DNA of 64,000 bases, from NCBI RefSeq assembly GCF_036226745.1, contig NZ_CP109013.1, positions 4,278,001 through 4,342,000 of the forward strand, written 5' to 3'. Each line of letters starts with the position of its first letter. Positions within the stretch are counted from its first letter, which is position 1. Positions 11,956 through 20,178 of the stretch are shown in pieces. The notes beneath the pieces are model-generated. The model was not told the origin of the DNA, did no database searches, and saw nothing but the letters and a program-made list of their open reading frames with translations. The stretch is from Streptomyces sp. NBC_00683 (GTDB lineage: Bacteria > Actinomycetota > Actinomycetes > Streptomycetales > Streptomycetaceae). A program made the translations under genes and the position numbers.

Positions 11956-13311
11956 GTGACGTCCTCCCCGAGCGCCCCCGAACCGCACGGCCCCGAGTCC
12001 GGCAGCACGCAGAGCCATGCGCCGGGCCACACCCACAGCCATGGCCCCGCCGCGCCCGTGTCCAAGCACCTGCGCAAGGTCATCGCCGCCGTGCTGATCC
12101 CGTTCGCCGCCGCGGTCCTGGTCGGTCTCGTGGCCTTCTGGCCGGGCGGCGCGCCCTCCCACGAGCGCACGGGTGTCGGTTTCGACCGGCAGACCCAGCA
12201 GGGCAAGGTGGTGGAGATCGCCAGGGTGGACTGCGCGGACGTGAACGCCGCGCAGGTGCCGCCGACCGGCGACACCTCGACGCCTTCGGGGCGTGAGGCG
12301 GTCAACGAGCAGTCGGGGCTGTGCAAGAAGGCCACGATCGAGGTGACGAGCGGCAAGGACAAGGGCCGTACTTTCGTCGAGATCATCCAGCCCGACTCGA
12401 CCAGGCAACTGAAGGACCGCCAGGGGGTGGTGGTGGCGTACGCGCCCGACGCGCCCCGTGATCTGCAGTACTCGGTGACCGACGTGGACCGCACGTTCCC
12501 GATGGCCCTGCTCGCCGGGATCTTCGCCCTCGCGGTGATCGTGGTGGGCAGGCTGCGCGGGCTGATGGCGCTCATCGCGCTCGCGGTCTCGTTCGCCGTG
12601 CTGACGCTCTTCATCCTCCCGGCGATCCTGCAGGGTTCGAATCCGCTCGTCGTCGCGGTGATCGGGGCCAGCGCCATCATGCTGATCGCCCTCTACATGT
12701 GCCACGGGCTGACCGCGCGCACCTCCGTGGCCGTCATCGGCACACTCGTCTCGCTGCTGCTGATCGGGCTGCTGGGCTCGCTCTTCATCGGCTGGGCGAG
12801 CCTGAGCGGCAACACCGATGACAACACCGGTCTGATCCACGGGCTGTTCCCGGACATCGACATGAGCGGCCTGCTGCTGGCCGGTGTGATCATCGGCTCG
12901 CTCGGCGTTCTCGACGACGTGACCGTCACCCAGACGTCGGCGGTCTGGGAACTGCACCAGGCAGACCCGACGATGGGCGTACGGCGGCTCTACCGGGCGG
13001 GCATCAGGATCGGGCGCGACCACATCGCCTCGGTCGTCAACACGCTCGTACTCGCCTACGCGGGCGCCGCGCTGCCCCTGTTGCTGCTCTTCTCCATCGC
13101 CCAGAGCAGCGTGGGAACGGTGGCCACCAGCGAATTGGTCGCGATGGAGATCGTCCGGACCCTGGTCGGATCGATCGGGCTGGTCGCCTCGGTGCCGGTG
13201 ACGACGGTGCTCGCGGCCCTGGTGGTCTCCGCGGACCGCACGGGGCTCGGCGCGGAAGCCGGAGCTCCTGCCCCCGTACGGACCGGGAGGGGCCGACGCC
13301 GTAAGGCGTGA
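11956..13311 (+). CDS. YibE/F-like multi-pass membrane protein
   Basis: 451-residue membrane protein of the YibE/F (COG5438) family, of unproven transport function. The N-terminal ~35 residues are His/Pro-rich (HTHSHGP). One helix (about 39-60) leads into an extracytoplasmic domain to ~180, then about seven helices. The family motif GVLDDVTVTQ and the HQADP segment are near residues 320-345. The GTG at 11956 was chosen as the first in-frame start after the thiC divergent promoter; no ribosome site is visible, so the message may be leaderless. The metal-binding-like N-terminus is only a hint. Confidence 0.85.
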   Translation: MTSSPSAPEPHGPESGSTQSHAPGHTHSHGPAAPVSKHLRKVIAAVLIPFAAAVLVGLVAFWPGGAPSHERTGVGFDRQTQQGKVVEIARVDCADVNAAQVPPTGDTSTPSGREAVNEQSGLCKKATIEVTSGKDKGRTFVEIIQPDSTRQLKDRQGVVVAYAPDAPRDLQYSVTDVDRTFPMALLAGIFALAVIVVGRLRGLMALIALAVSFAVLTLFILPAILQGSNPLVVAVIGASAIMLIALYMCHGLTARTSVAVIGTLVSLLLIGLLGSLFIGWASLSGNTDDNTGLIHGLFPDIDMSGLLLAGVIIGSLGVLDDVTVTQTSAVWELHQADPTMGVRRLYRAGIRIGRDHIASVVNTLVLAYAGAALPLLLLFSIAQSSVGTVATSELVAMEIVRTLVGSIGLVASVPVTTVLAALVVSADRTGLGAEAGAPAPVRTGRGRRRKA

Positions 13312-13368
13312 GCGCGAACGCCGGGCCCATGTGGCACCGGTGTTGCCTGTTCAGCGTGTGGTCCCTGT

Positions 13369-13806
13369 TCAGCCGGCGTTCTGTTCCTTGGCGAGGATGC
13401 GGCCCAGCGCCTCTTCCAGATTGCCGTCGAAGTCACCCAGCGTGTGCTCCTGTCCGAGTGGCACCAGCTTGTCCGTCCGGTCGAGAAATGCCACAAGAGG
13501 CGCCGTGCCGGCGCGGAAGAGCGCACGGTCCGTGCCGACCTGGAGCCGGATGTGTACGTCCGAGAGCCCCTCGGGTTCGGTCGGGCCGATGTGCACATCG
13601 CCGTCGCCGCTCGGGTTGTTGAGACCGTCGAGCAGCAGCTCACGGCCGAAGGCCCAGGTGACGGGGGCGTCACCTGGCAGGTGGAAGGTCATCCGGATCG
13701 CGTACGGATCGCCCACTTCATACCGGAGCTCCACCGGAATACGGAACGAAAGCTCCTCGGAGACGAGGAAGCTCATCATGACCTCTGCTTGAACCGACTC
13801 GCGCAT
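13369..13806 (-). CDS. ssgA: Sporulation-specific cell division activator SsgA
   Basis: SALP-family protein that controls sporulation septation in aerial hyphae; in S. coelicolor SsgA activates septum formation and helps localise SsgB/FtsZ. The 145-residue protein shows the SsgA pattern: SFLVSEELSFRIPVELRY near the N-terminus, WAFGRELLLDGL in the middle and VAFLDRTDKLVPLGQE near the end. Just upstream on the same strand lies the IclR-type regulator SsgR, the known activator pair of ssgA in Streptomyces. Confidence 0.95.
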   Translation of the reverse strand: MRESVQAEVMMSFLVSEELSFRIPVELRYEVGDPYAIRMTFHLPGDAPVTWAFGRELLLDGLNNPSGDGDVHIGPTEPEGLSDVHIRLQVGTDRALFRAGTAPLVAFLDRTDKLVPLGQEHTLGDFDGNLEEALGRILAKEQNAG

Positions 13807-13907
13807 CGTTCAACCCCGCAGTAGATGAATCTGGCCAGGAATGATCCCCCATGGCCCTATTGACGCCATCGTGGTGCACGCGATAGCAGATCACAAGGAG
13901 TGATTTT

Positions 13908-14678
13908 TCAGATACTGATAGAGAACACGAACGAGCGCAAGAGGCTGGTCACTTCACAGCGTAGTTGTTCGACTGCGGGGAGCAACCGTTCCTCTTGGTC
14001 CAGAGGCAGTGAAATGGCCATGGCCGCAACGGCGGTTCCCACCGTGATCGGGATGGCCGCGCAGACCGTTCCCAGCGCGTATTCCTGTCGTTCAATGACA
14101 GGTTCCGTACGGTTCATTGATCTCATCCGGTCGAGAAACGCCGGACGATCCCTGACGGAGTAGCGCGTCAGTGGTTGCACTGGGTGACGGTCCAGATGGT
14201 CCTCGCGCGCCCTCTCGTCGAGCTGGCTCAACAGACACTGGCCGAGAGCATGTGCATGGCCGGTCTCACGGAAGGCGGCCCACTCCTCGACGGCGGGGAA
14301 GTCGGGCGTATCGGCCACCGCGACGAGGTCGATCTCCCCATCCCGGTAGACAGCGCAGTACACGGGCGCCCCGATGACATCGGCCCAGTGCGCGAGCGAT
14401 TCGATGATCACACCACGACGGGGTGCGGGCGCCCGGCCTCCGACGAGGCGCTCGGCAGCGGCACCGAACAGGAAGACACCGTTCTCCCTGCGGAGGTAGC
14501 CCTCATGAGTCAGGGTGCGCAACAGGTGGTAGGCAGTAGGAAGAGGAAGCCCCGCTTCCCGGGCGAGCTGCTTCGCCGGCGCCCCTTCCCTATGGGTGCC
14601 CACAGCCTCCAGCAGTCTCAACGCCCGCTGAACCGAACCGATCAACGTCGGGACAGCGGTACTCGATGCCGTGGTCAA
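13908..14678 (-). CDS. ssgR: IclR-family regulator SsgR
   Basis: IclR-type transcription factor that activates ssgA in Streptomyces. The 256-residue protein has an N-terminal winged helix-turn-helix (about residues 12-75, with REAGLPLPTAYHLLRTL as recognition region) and a C-terminal effector domain ending in CAAIPITVGTAVAAMAIS. It lies 101 bp upstream of ssgA on the same strand, the arrangement known from S. coelicolor and S. griseus. Assignment rests on family plus context. Confidence 0.92.
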   Translation of the reverse strand: MTTASSTAVPTLIGSVQRALRLLEAVGTHREGAPAKQLAREAGLPLPTAYHLLRTLTHEGYLRRENGVFLFGAAAERLVGGRAPAPRRGVIIESLAHWADVIGAPVYCAVYRDGEIDLVAVADTPDFPAVEEWAAFRETGHAHALGQCLLSQLDERAREDHLDRHPVQPLTRYSVRDRPAFLDRMRSMNRTEPVIERQEYALGTVCAAIPITVGTAVAAMAISLPLDQEERLLPAVEQLRCEVTSLLRSFVFSISI

Positions 14679-14968
14679 AGGTCACCCCCAGGCATGGTGA
14701 CGGGCATTCAGCCCTCCCGCGGGGGCCGCCCCCACGGGCCCGCCGCGAGCCGGGGGTCCGGAGACCGGACGGTCGCACAAACCACTGGTCAGGACGATGA
14801 CGGGCAGTCATTTCCCAGCCGACGGCAGCGGTCTGCCACTGTATCGGCACCGCCCGTCACGAGTGAGGTTTCATCCTGGACTTAGCTCAGCTGGGCTAAT
14901 CGCCGCACCTGTGGCCGGGCTCCCGTCCCTCACGCGCCCGGCTGCGCGGCACCCGGCCCCGCTCGCGC

Positions 14969-15187
14969 CTACCAGTCGCTGCGGGAGGAGGAGGACGCCA
15001 TGAACTTCCGCACGACGAAGATCAGACCGCCCACCAGGACGACGAAGACCAGCGCCTTGAACAGCAGACCGATCACGAAGCCGACCACGCTGGCGATGAG
15101 GCCACCGAACACGACGATCGCGATGAGAGGCACCGCGACCCACTTCACCCACCAGGGCATCCCCGCGAAAATCTCCCGCACCGCCAT
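14969..15187 (-). CDS. Small membrane protein, DUF5326-like
   Basis: 72-residue protein with two hydrophobic helices (about 13-35 and 40-60) and a short Ser-rich basic tail. The N-terminus MAVREIFAGMPWWVKW matches the small streptomycete DUF5326 proteins; function unknown. The ATG at 15187 follows AGGTAAGGACG. Located between ssgR and the cupin gene on the same strand but with separate spacing on each side. Confidence 0.78.
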   Translation of the reverse strand: MAVREIFAGMPWWVKWVAVPLIAIVVFGGLIASVVGFVIGLLFKALVFVVLVGGLIFVVRKFMASSSSRSDW

Positions 15188-15308
15188 CGTCCTTACCTCG
15201 TCTCTGTGAGTTCCTGCTTCGATGCTAGAGGCGTGGGGGTGGCCGGTGGGGGCCCGGGAGCCCTTGAAGTCCCCTGACCGATCCCCTAGGGAACCCCGAG
15301 GTGCCGGC

Positions 15309-15626
15309 TCAGCTCTCCGGCGGAGAGAAGACCACCATCACCCTGAGGTCCTCGGTGATGTGGTGGAACTTGTGGGCCGTACCGGCGGGAACGTACACGA
15401 CGCTCCCCCTGCCCACCTGTGTGGTCTCCATGCCGACGGTGATCGCGGCGCGGCCGCTCACGACGAAGTAGACCTCGTCCTGCTTGTGCGGCTTCTGGGG
15501 GTCGAGTTCGCCGGCGTCCAGTGCGTACAGGCCGACGGACATGTTGCGTTCCCGGATGAACTGCAGGTAGGCACCCTCGTTGGCGGCCCGCTCCGCCTCC
15601 AGCTCGTCCAGTCTGAATGCCTTCAT
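15309..15626 (-). CDS. Cupin-domain protein
   Basis: 105-residue single-domain cupin (small beta-barrel). Motif 1 is seen as HKQDEVYFVVSGRAAITVG (residues ~47-65) and motif 2 as VPAGTAHKFHHI (about 79-90), so metal-binding His/Glu residues are present. Catalytic or ligand-binding role unknown. ATG 15626 is chosen because the family N-terminus MKAFRLDELEAE starts there. Divergent from the holin-like gene, whose start is only 78 bp away, implying overlapping promoters. Confidence 0.85.
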   Translation of the reverse strand: MKAFRLDELEAERAANEGAYLQFIRERNMSVGLYALDAGELDPQKPHKQDEVYFVVSGRAAITVGMETTQVGRGSVVYVPAGTAHKFHHITEDLRVMVVFSPPES

Positions 15627-15704
15627 CGCCTGTCCGCCCCTTGCATCTGTTCTCGTCCGTTCTGCCGGTGTCCGGCACGGATCTTGTCTGCCACGATCAG
15701 ACAC

Positions 15705-16082
15705 ATGAAGAATTTCGTAGTCAAGACGATCGCCAACGCGGGTGCACTGGCCGTGGCCATCTGGCTGCTCCAGGACATCACGCTCACCGGCGAAGACACC
15801 GGGCCCAAGGTGCTGACCCTCATAGTGGTCGCGCTGCTCTTCGGCCTGGTCAACTTTGTCGTCAAGCCGGTGGTGCAGCTGCTCACGCTGCCGTTGTTCA
15901 TTCTCACCCTCGGGCTGGTCACCCTGGTGGTCAACGCCCTGATGCTGATGCTTACCTCGTGGCTGGCCGGTGTCTTCGACCTGAGCTTCCACGTCGACGG
16001 CTTCTGGACCGCCGTCCTCGGCGGCCTCATCATCTCGGTCGTGTCCTGGGCACTCAACGTCGTGCTGCCCGACAACGACTGA
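15705..16082 (+). CDS. Phage-holin-4-like (YvlD-type) membrane protein
   Basis: 125-residue protein with four hydrophobic helices and the YvlD/Phage_holin_4_2 pattern GLVNFVVKPVVQLLTLPLFILTLG. Despite the name, such proteins are common bacterial membrane proteins not linked to prophages, and nothing phage-like surrounds it. ATG 15705 has no clear ribosome site and may be leaderless. The 66-bp gap to the next gene suggests co-transcription with the trans-sulfuration enzyme, though the reason is unclear. Confidence 0.85.
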   Translation: MKNFVVKTIANAGALAVAIWLLQDITLTGEDTGPKVLTLIVVALLFGLVNFVVKPVVQLLTLPLFILTLGLVTLVVNALMLMLTSWLAGVFDLSFHVDGFWTAVLGGLIISVVSWALNVVLPDND

Positions 16083-16148
16083 TCTGCCCGTTACTGAAAG
16101 AGTGCGGACAGGACCGGTGGGACACCGGGGAGAGAAACGAGGAAACAG

Positions 16149-17273
16149 ATGAGCACCACGGGCGACGGGACACGCGCCGTACGAGCGGGACTGCCCGAGC
16201 CGCAGCAGTACGAACCCACGCTGCCCGGCCCCGTCTTCGCCGCCCACTTCCATCTGTCGGGCGAGCCCGTCGGCCCCTACACCTACGGCCGCGAGACGAA
16301 CCCGACGTGGACCCTTCTGGAGCGGGCCATCAGCGAGCTGGAGGCACCGGGGGAGACGGTCGAGACCACGGTCTTCGCCTCCGGAATGGCGGCCGTGTCA
16401 GCCGTGCTGCTGTCCCAGGCGCGCACCGGTGACATCGTCGTGCTCCCCGATGACGGCTACCAGGCGCTCCCCCTGGTGCGGGAGCAACTGGAGGCATTCG
16501 GCGTCGAGGTGCGGACCGCGCCCACTGCGGACGACGCCCAGCTGGAAGTCCTCGAGGGGGCGAAGCTGCTGTGGATCGAGACCCCGTCCAACCCGGGGCT
16601 CGATGTCTGCGACATCCGCCGGCTCGTCACGGCGGCACACGCGGCGGGTGCTCTGGTCGCGGTCGACAACACGCTGGCCACCTCCCTCGGCCAGCGCCCC
16701 CTGGAGCTGGGCGCGGACTTCTCGGTCGCCAGTGACACGAAGGGTCTGACCGGGCACGGCGACATCCTGCTCGGCCACGTGACCTGCCGGGATCCGCAGC
16801 TGTCCGCGGGCGTACGGCGCTGGCGCAAGGTCGTCGGCGCGATTCCCGGCCCCATGGAGGCCTGGCTCGCGCACCGCTCACTGGCCACGCTGCAACTGCG
16901 GATCGACCGGCAGTGCACCACCGCGCTGGCCCTGGCCGAGGCGCTGGCCGAGCGGTCGGAAGTGACAGGGCTGCGCTACCCCGGACTGCCCACCGACGCC
17001 TCCTATCCGAAGGCCGTGCGGCAGATGCGGCGCTTCGGCTCCGTGGTCTCGTTCACGCTGGCCGACAAGGAGACGGCCGAACGCTTCCTGGCCGGGCTGC
17101 GTCTGGTCGACGACGCGACGAGTTTCGGCGGAGTGCGCTCCACGGCCGAACGCCGGGCGCGCTGGGGCGGCGACGCCGTCCCGGAAGGTTTCATCCGTTT
17201 CTCGGTCGGGGCCGAGGACCCTGCCGATCTCCTGGCCGATGTGGAGCGCGCGCTCGACGAGGCCGCTCGCTGA
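16149..17273 (+). CDS. Cystathionine gamma-lyase / gamma-synthase family PLP enzyme
   Basis: Cys/Met-metabolism PLP-dependent enzyme of 374 residues. Visible elements: YTYGRETNPTW near residue 45, SGMAAVSA around 78-85 (phosphate-binding turn), ETPSNPG at ~144-150, the aspartate of AVDNTLAT near 173 and the Schiff-base lysine in SDTKGLTGHGD (Lys198). The reaction could be cystathionine gamma-lyase (cysteine formation) or a related beta/gamma elimination. GAGGAAACAG precedes the ATG. Ends in a strong hairpin terminator and faces a LysR regulator downstream. Confidence 0.88.
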   Translation: MSTTGDGTRAVRAGLPEPQQYEPTLPGPVFAAHFHLSGEPVGPYTYGRETNPTWTLLERAISELEAPGETVETTVFASGMAAVSAVLLSQARTGDIVVLPDDGYQALPLVREQLEAFGVEVRTAPTADDAQLEVLEGAKLLWIETPSNPGLDVCDIRRLVTAAHAAGALVAVDNTLATSLGQRPLELGADFSVASDTKGLTGHGDILLGHVTCRDPQLSAGVRRWRKVVGAIPGPMEAWLAHRSLATLQLRIDRQCTTALALAEALAERSEVTGLRYPGLPTDASYPKAVRQMRRFGSVVSFTLADKETAERFLAGLRLVDDATSFGGVRSTAERRARWGGDAVPEGFIRFSVGAEDPADLLADVERALDEAAR

Positions 17274-17367
17274 CAAGCAGCGGGACACCGACCGAGGGCG
17301 CTCCGCGGTCCGGCAGGACCGGCCCGGGACGGGCGTCCCCGTCCACCTGACCGGTCCTGCTCGGGAC

Positions 17368-17406
17368 GAGTGGTCCGAGCCTCCCCCCTCTTGGCTCGGA
17401 CCACTC
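17368..17406 (+). terminator. Terminator after trans-sulfuration gene
   Basis: Perfect 14-bp inverted repeat GAGTGGTCCGAGCC / GGCTCGGACCACTC with an 11-base pyrimidine-rich loop, 95 bp past the stop codon and before the AT-rich promoter region of the LysR gene. Confidence 0.82.
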
Positions 17407-17557
17407 CGGTTCCTTGAACGAAGAACCGCTTGCACAAGGCTAATTGACTCTGCGTCAGTGTCCAATCACAGTAGCGACAGCTGCCTATCGACATATTTAT
17501 AGTTGTGCGGGCCGACGGTGCGGTTCCGGAGCGTCGCGAGGGTGGGAGATACAAGCC

Positions 17558-18451
17558 ATGGACCTGGCCCTGTTACGCACATTCGTCATGGTGCACCGGG
17601 CCGGATCCTTCACGCGGGCCGCCGCACTGCTCGGGCTGTCCCAGCCCGCCGTCACCTCGCAGATACGCACGCTGGAGCGTCAGCTGGGCCGCCCGCTCTT
17701 TCTGCGCGGGGCCCGCGGCGTCACCCCGACCACGATCGGCGACGAGCTCGCACACCGGGCCTCGCCCCATCTGGACGCACTGGTCGAGATCACCGCCGGT
17801 CTCGACGAGGAGCCGGGGGTGCGCACCCTCCATCTGGCCGGTCCCCCGGAGTTCACCGCCGTACGCGCGCTTCCCGCGCTCACTCCGCTGATCTCCCAGG
17901 GCCTCGCACTGCGCAGCACGTTCAACGGCAATGCCGAGGACACGCTGGAAGGACTGGCTGCCGGACACCACGACCTGGCCATCACGACCGCTCGTCCACG
18001 CGGAGGACTGTTCACGTCGACGACCCTCTGCGACGAGGAGCACGTCCTGGTCGCGGCGCCGCGCTGGGCCGGGCGGCTGGGGCCCGGAACACTGCGGCAC
18101 AAGGGCTCAGTGGTCCTGGAGCAGCTTCCGGTGGTCGAGGTGCACGAGAGCCTCCCCCTGGTCTCCCGGTACTGGGCCGCCGTGTTCGACAGCAGACCCG
18201 CCGCTTCCGCAACGGTGATCGCGCCGGATCTGCGCGCGGTCCTGCAGTGCGCGGCTGCGGGCGCCGGCCTCGCCGTGCTGCCTCGCTATCTCTGCGAGGA
18301 CGCGCTGGAAAGGGGCGAGGTCGTGGCTCTGCTCGATCCGCCCGTACCGCCGCTGCGGACGTACTTCCTGGCCGTGCGGACCGGCACACTGGCCCTCCCG
18401 CACATTGCGCGGGCGCACGAGTGCCTGGTGCGTGCAGCCGTGGACTGGTGA
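17558..18451 (+). CDS. LysR-family regulator with a TTA codon at codon 6
   Basis: LTTR of 297 residues. The N-terminal winged HTH (RAGSFTRAAALLGLSQPAVTSQ, about 13-34) and the C-terminal effector-binding domain (from ~90) are intact. Codon 6 at 17573-17575 is TTA, the rare leucine codon read only by the bldA tRNA in Streptomyces, so translation is probably limited to the developmental stage. No other in-frame TTA was noticed by eye in the window's genes. The upstream region is AT-rich with ATATTTATAGTTG. Target genes are unknown; the upstream PLP enzyme and the downstream Nudix gene are candidates only by position. Confidence 0.9.
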   Translation: MDLALLRTFVMVHRAGSFTRAAALLGLSQPAVTSQIRTLERQLGRPLFLRGARGVTPTTIGDELAHRASPHLDALVEITAGLDEEPGVRTLHLAGPPEFTAVRALPALTPLISQGLALRSTFNGNAEDTLEGLAAGHHDLAITTARPRGGLFTSTTLCDEEHVLVAAPRWAGRLGPGTLRHKGSVVLEQLPVVEVHESLPLVSRYWAAVFDSRPAASATVIAPDLRAVLQCAAAGAGLAVLPRYLCEDALERGEVVALLDPPVPPLRTYFLAVRTGTLALPHIARAHECLVRAAVDW

Positions 18452-18503
18452 CCGGTCGGCCTGTAGGAGTTTCAGATCGCGTTTCATGGGCCACTCTCTT
18501 GCC

Positions 18504-18983
18504 ATGACCGAACGTCCTGTGGTCAAGCGCACCGCACGCGCCGTCCTGCTCGACGGCGATGACCTCATCCTCATCAAGCGCACCAAGCCGGGGGTGGATC
18601 CGTACTGGGTCACGCCCGGTGGCGGTGTCGAGCCCGAGGACGCCACCGTCGTCGACGCCCTGCACCGCGAGGTCGACGAAGAGCTCGGCGCCAAGATTAT
18701 CGATGTCGTGCCCTGCTTCGTCGATACCGTGGAACACATCGCGGGTGGCGGCGTCAAAGGTGTGAAGGTGCAGCACTTCTTCGTCTGCCGACTGGAATCC
18801 ATGGATCCGTCACGACGGCACGGCCCTGAGATCGAAGACCCCTGCGGCGAGTACGAGATCGTACGAGTGCCCTTCAGCCGGGTCGGAATCGCAGCCGTGC
18901 ACCTCGTACCGCTGTCCTTGCGCCACTACCTGGACGGCAACATCGAGGGCGTACGGGCGATGCACGCGCCCGACCTGGGCTGA
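18504..18983 (+). CDS. Nudix hydrolase
   Basis: 159-residue Nudix-fold protein; such enzymes hydrolyse nucleoside diphosphates linked to another group. The Nudix box reads TPGGGVEPEDATVVDALHRE followed by VDEELGA (about residues 33-60). It appears one residue longer than the classic G-x5-E-x7-REUxEE spacing, while the REVDEELG half is perfect. The start ATG at 18504 gives the usual N-terminus (MTERPVVKRTARAVLL) but has no evident ribosome site. Substrate unknown. Confidence 0.85.
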   Translation: MTERPVVKRTARAVLLDGDDLILIKRTKPGVDPYWVTPGGGVEPEDATVVDALHREVDEELGAKIIDVVPCFVDTVEHIAGGGVKGVKVQHFFVCRLESMDPSRRHGPEIEDPCGEYEIVRVPFSRVGIAAVHLVPLSLRHYLDGNIEGVRAMHAPDLG

Positions 18984-19055
18984 GAGGCTCCTGCACACCG
19001 GCGCCACGGCCGTCTGTACGCCGAGGCCAGTACATGCGGATACTCCCGCCGTCAG

Positions 19056-19577
19056 ATGACCGCTCGCTCCACGCTTGACACCGTGTTTCACGTGAAACCA
19101 CTCAAGCGCCCTGTTCGCCGGAGCCTCCTCGTCGCCCATGTCGCCGTTTCCGTGAGCTGGCTGGGCCTCACGGTCGGACTGCTGGCCCTCGGCCTCGCCG
19201 CGTTCCTCACCGGTGACACCTCGATGACGGAGGCGGCCACCCGTTCCATGAAGGTCTTCGGTGACTGGCTGGTCGTGCCGGTTGCCCTGCTCTCCCTCCT
19301 GAGCGGCCTCGTGCTGTCCCTCGGCACCCCTTGGGGCCTGGCGAGGCATCGCTGGGTCTGGACGAAGTTCTGGCTGACCCTTGTCACGGCAGGGCTGTCG
19401 ATCTTCTCGCTCCGCCCCGGCATCAATGAGGCCGCCGCCCAGGGAGTGGCGGACATCAATCTGGTCATCGCGCCCTCGGTGGCCACGGCCACCTACCTCT
19501 TCATCACCGCGATCTCGGTGCTGAAGCCGTGGGGGCCGACCCGGCGGGGCCGGCGCCTGCGCGCCTCGAAGACCTGA
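19056..19577 (+). CDS. Four-helix membrane protein, possibly DUF2269-like
   Basis: Up to 173 residues with four hydrophobic helices (roughly 25-50, 68-92, 105-125, 138-158); resembles DUF2269-type integral membrane proteins, but this is weak. The start is uncertain: ATG 19056 and GTG 19092 are both in frame and neither has a good ribosome site. GTG 19092 is the central GTG of a parS site, the same arrangement as at cydD. Followed immediately by a strong bidirectional terminator. Confidence 0.75.
   Translation: MTARSTLDTVFHVKPLKRPVRRSLLVAHVAVSVSWLGLTVGLLALGLAAFLTGDTSMTEAATRSMKVFGDWLVVPVALLSLLSGLVLSLGTPWGLARHRWVWTKFWLTLVTAGLSIFSLRPGINEAAAQGVADINLVIAPSVATATYLFITAISVLKPWGPTRRGRRLRASKT
19085..19098. 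other. parS: parS centromere site 2
   Basis: Perfect GTTTCACGTGAAAC lying in the 5' end of a membrane-protein gene and containing one of its possible GTG start codons. Confidence 0.95.
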
Positions 19578-19584
19578 TGCGCAC

Positions 19585-19615
19585 TTCGGGGGCCCGCGGA
19601 ACGCGGGCCCCCGAA
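19585..19615. terminator. Bidirectional terminator
   Basis: Perfect 14-bp stem TTCGGGGGCCCGCG / CGCGGGCCCCCGAA with a 3-base loop. It starts eight bases after the rightward membrane-protein gene ends and lies 42 bp before the end of the leftward GlcG-like gene. Confidence 0.88.
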
Positions 19616-19656
19616 AGCGGTCGGCAGTGTTGCCGGTCCTCGCGCGGTGGTAACCC

Positions 19657-20079
19657 TCAGACGAGGGACTCGGCTGCGGCGGTCGCGAACGCGTGGTCCT
19701 GCTCGGGTGCGCCGCCACCGACGCCGACAGCACCGATGAGCCGGCCTCCGCGACGGACCGGGACGCCGCCGGCGATGAAGAGCAGCGGGCGGTCGAGTGC
19801 GGTCGGCAGCGTGTGGAAGAGGCCGCCGGGCTGGACGGCGTCGACCAGGTCGGCCGTGGGGGCGTTCAGCTGGAGGGCGGTGTACGCCTTGCGGGTGCTG
19901 GTCTCTCCGGCGATGAGGACGGCCCGGTCGTCGCGGCGGAAGGCCAGCAGATGACCGCCCGCGTCCAGGACGGTGACAGCGACGGTCACGCCGGCTGCCT
20001 CGGCTGAACGACGGGCGGTGTCCACGAGCGCTTCCGCGTCCTGGATGGTCAGCGGTGCGAAGGCGGTGGTGGTGCTCAT
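19657..20079 (-). CDS. GlcG/HbpS-family protein
   Basis: 140-residue GlcG/HbpS domain protein (small alpha/beta fold; relatives bind heme or cobalamin). Family features: VLDAGGHLLAFRRDD near residue 40, a glycine-rich GGVPVRRGGRLIGAVGVGGG at ~105-124 and DHAFATAAA near the end. No signal peptide, so unlike extracellular HbpS it should be cytoplasmic. ATG 20079 is chosen because AAGGAG precedes it. Lies 99 bp downstream of the MFS exporter on the same strand, with a tandem heptamer repeat between them. Confidence 0.85.
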   Translation of the reverse strand: MSTTTAFAPLTIQDAEALVDTARRSAEAAGVTVAVTVLDAGGHLLAFRRDDRAVLIAGETSTRKAYTALQLNAPTADLVDAVQPGGLFHTLPTALDRPLLFIAGGVPVRRGGRLIGAVGVGGGAPEQDHAFATAAAESLV

Positions 20080-20093
20080 GGGGGACGGCTCCT

Positions 20094-20128
20094 TGGTGCG
20101 TGGTGCGTGGTGTGTGGTGCGTGGTGCT
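20094..20128. repeat. Five tandem 7-bp repeats (TGGTGCG)
   Basis: Five contiguous heptamers: TGGTGCG, TGGTGCG, TGGTGTG, TGGTGCG, TGGTGCT. They lie in the leader of the GlcG-like gene (CGCACCA units on its coding strand), ending 14 bp upstream of its start codon and next to its ribosome site. Copy number may vary between strains. Confidence 0.9.
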
Positions 20129-20178
20129 TTTGGATGTGGCGGGCGGCTGCGGTGCCGGGCCACTGGTGACAGCGGTTG

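Noticed and set aside
14879..14912. tRNA-like D-arm sequence (TTAGCTCAGCTGG)
   Set aside because: No acceptor stem, anticodon arm or T-loop follows; too short for a tRNA or an attachment-site remnant.
15705..16082. Phage holin gene as evidence of a prophage
   Set aside because: The family name is historical; no lysin, integrase or structural phage genes are nearby.
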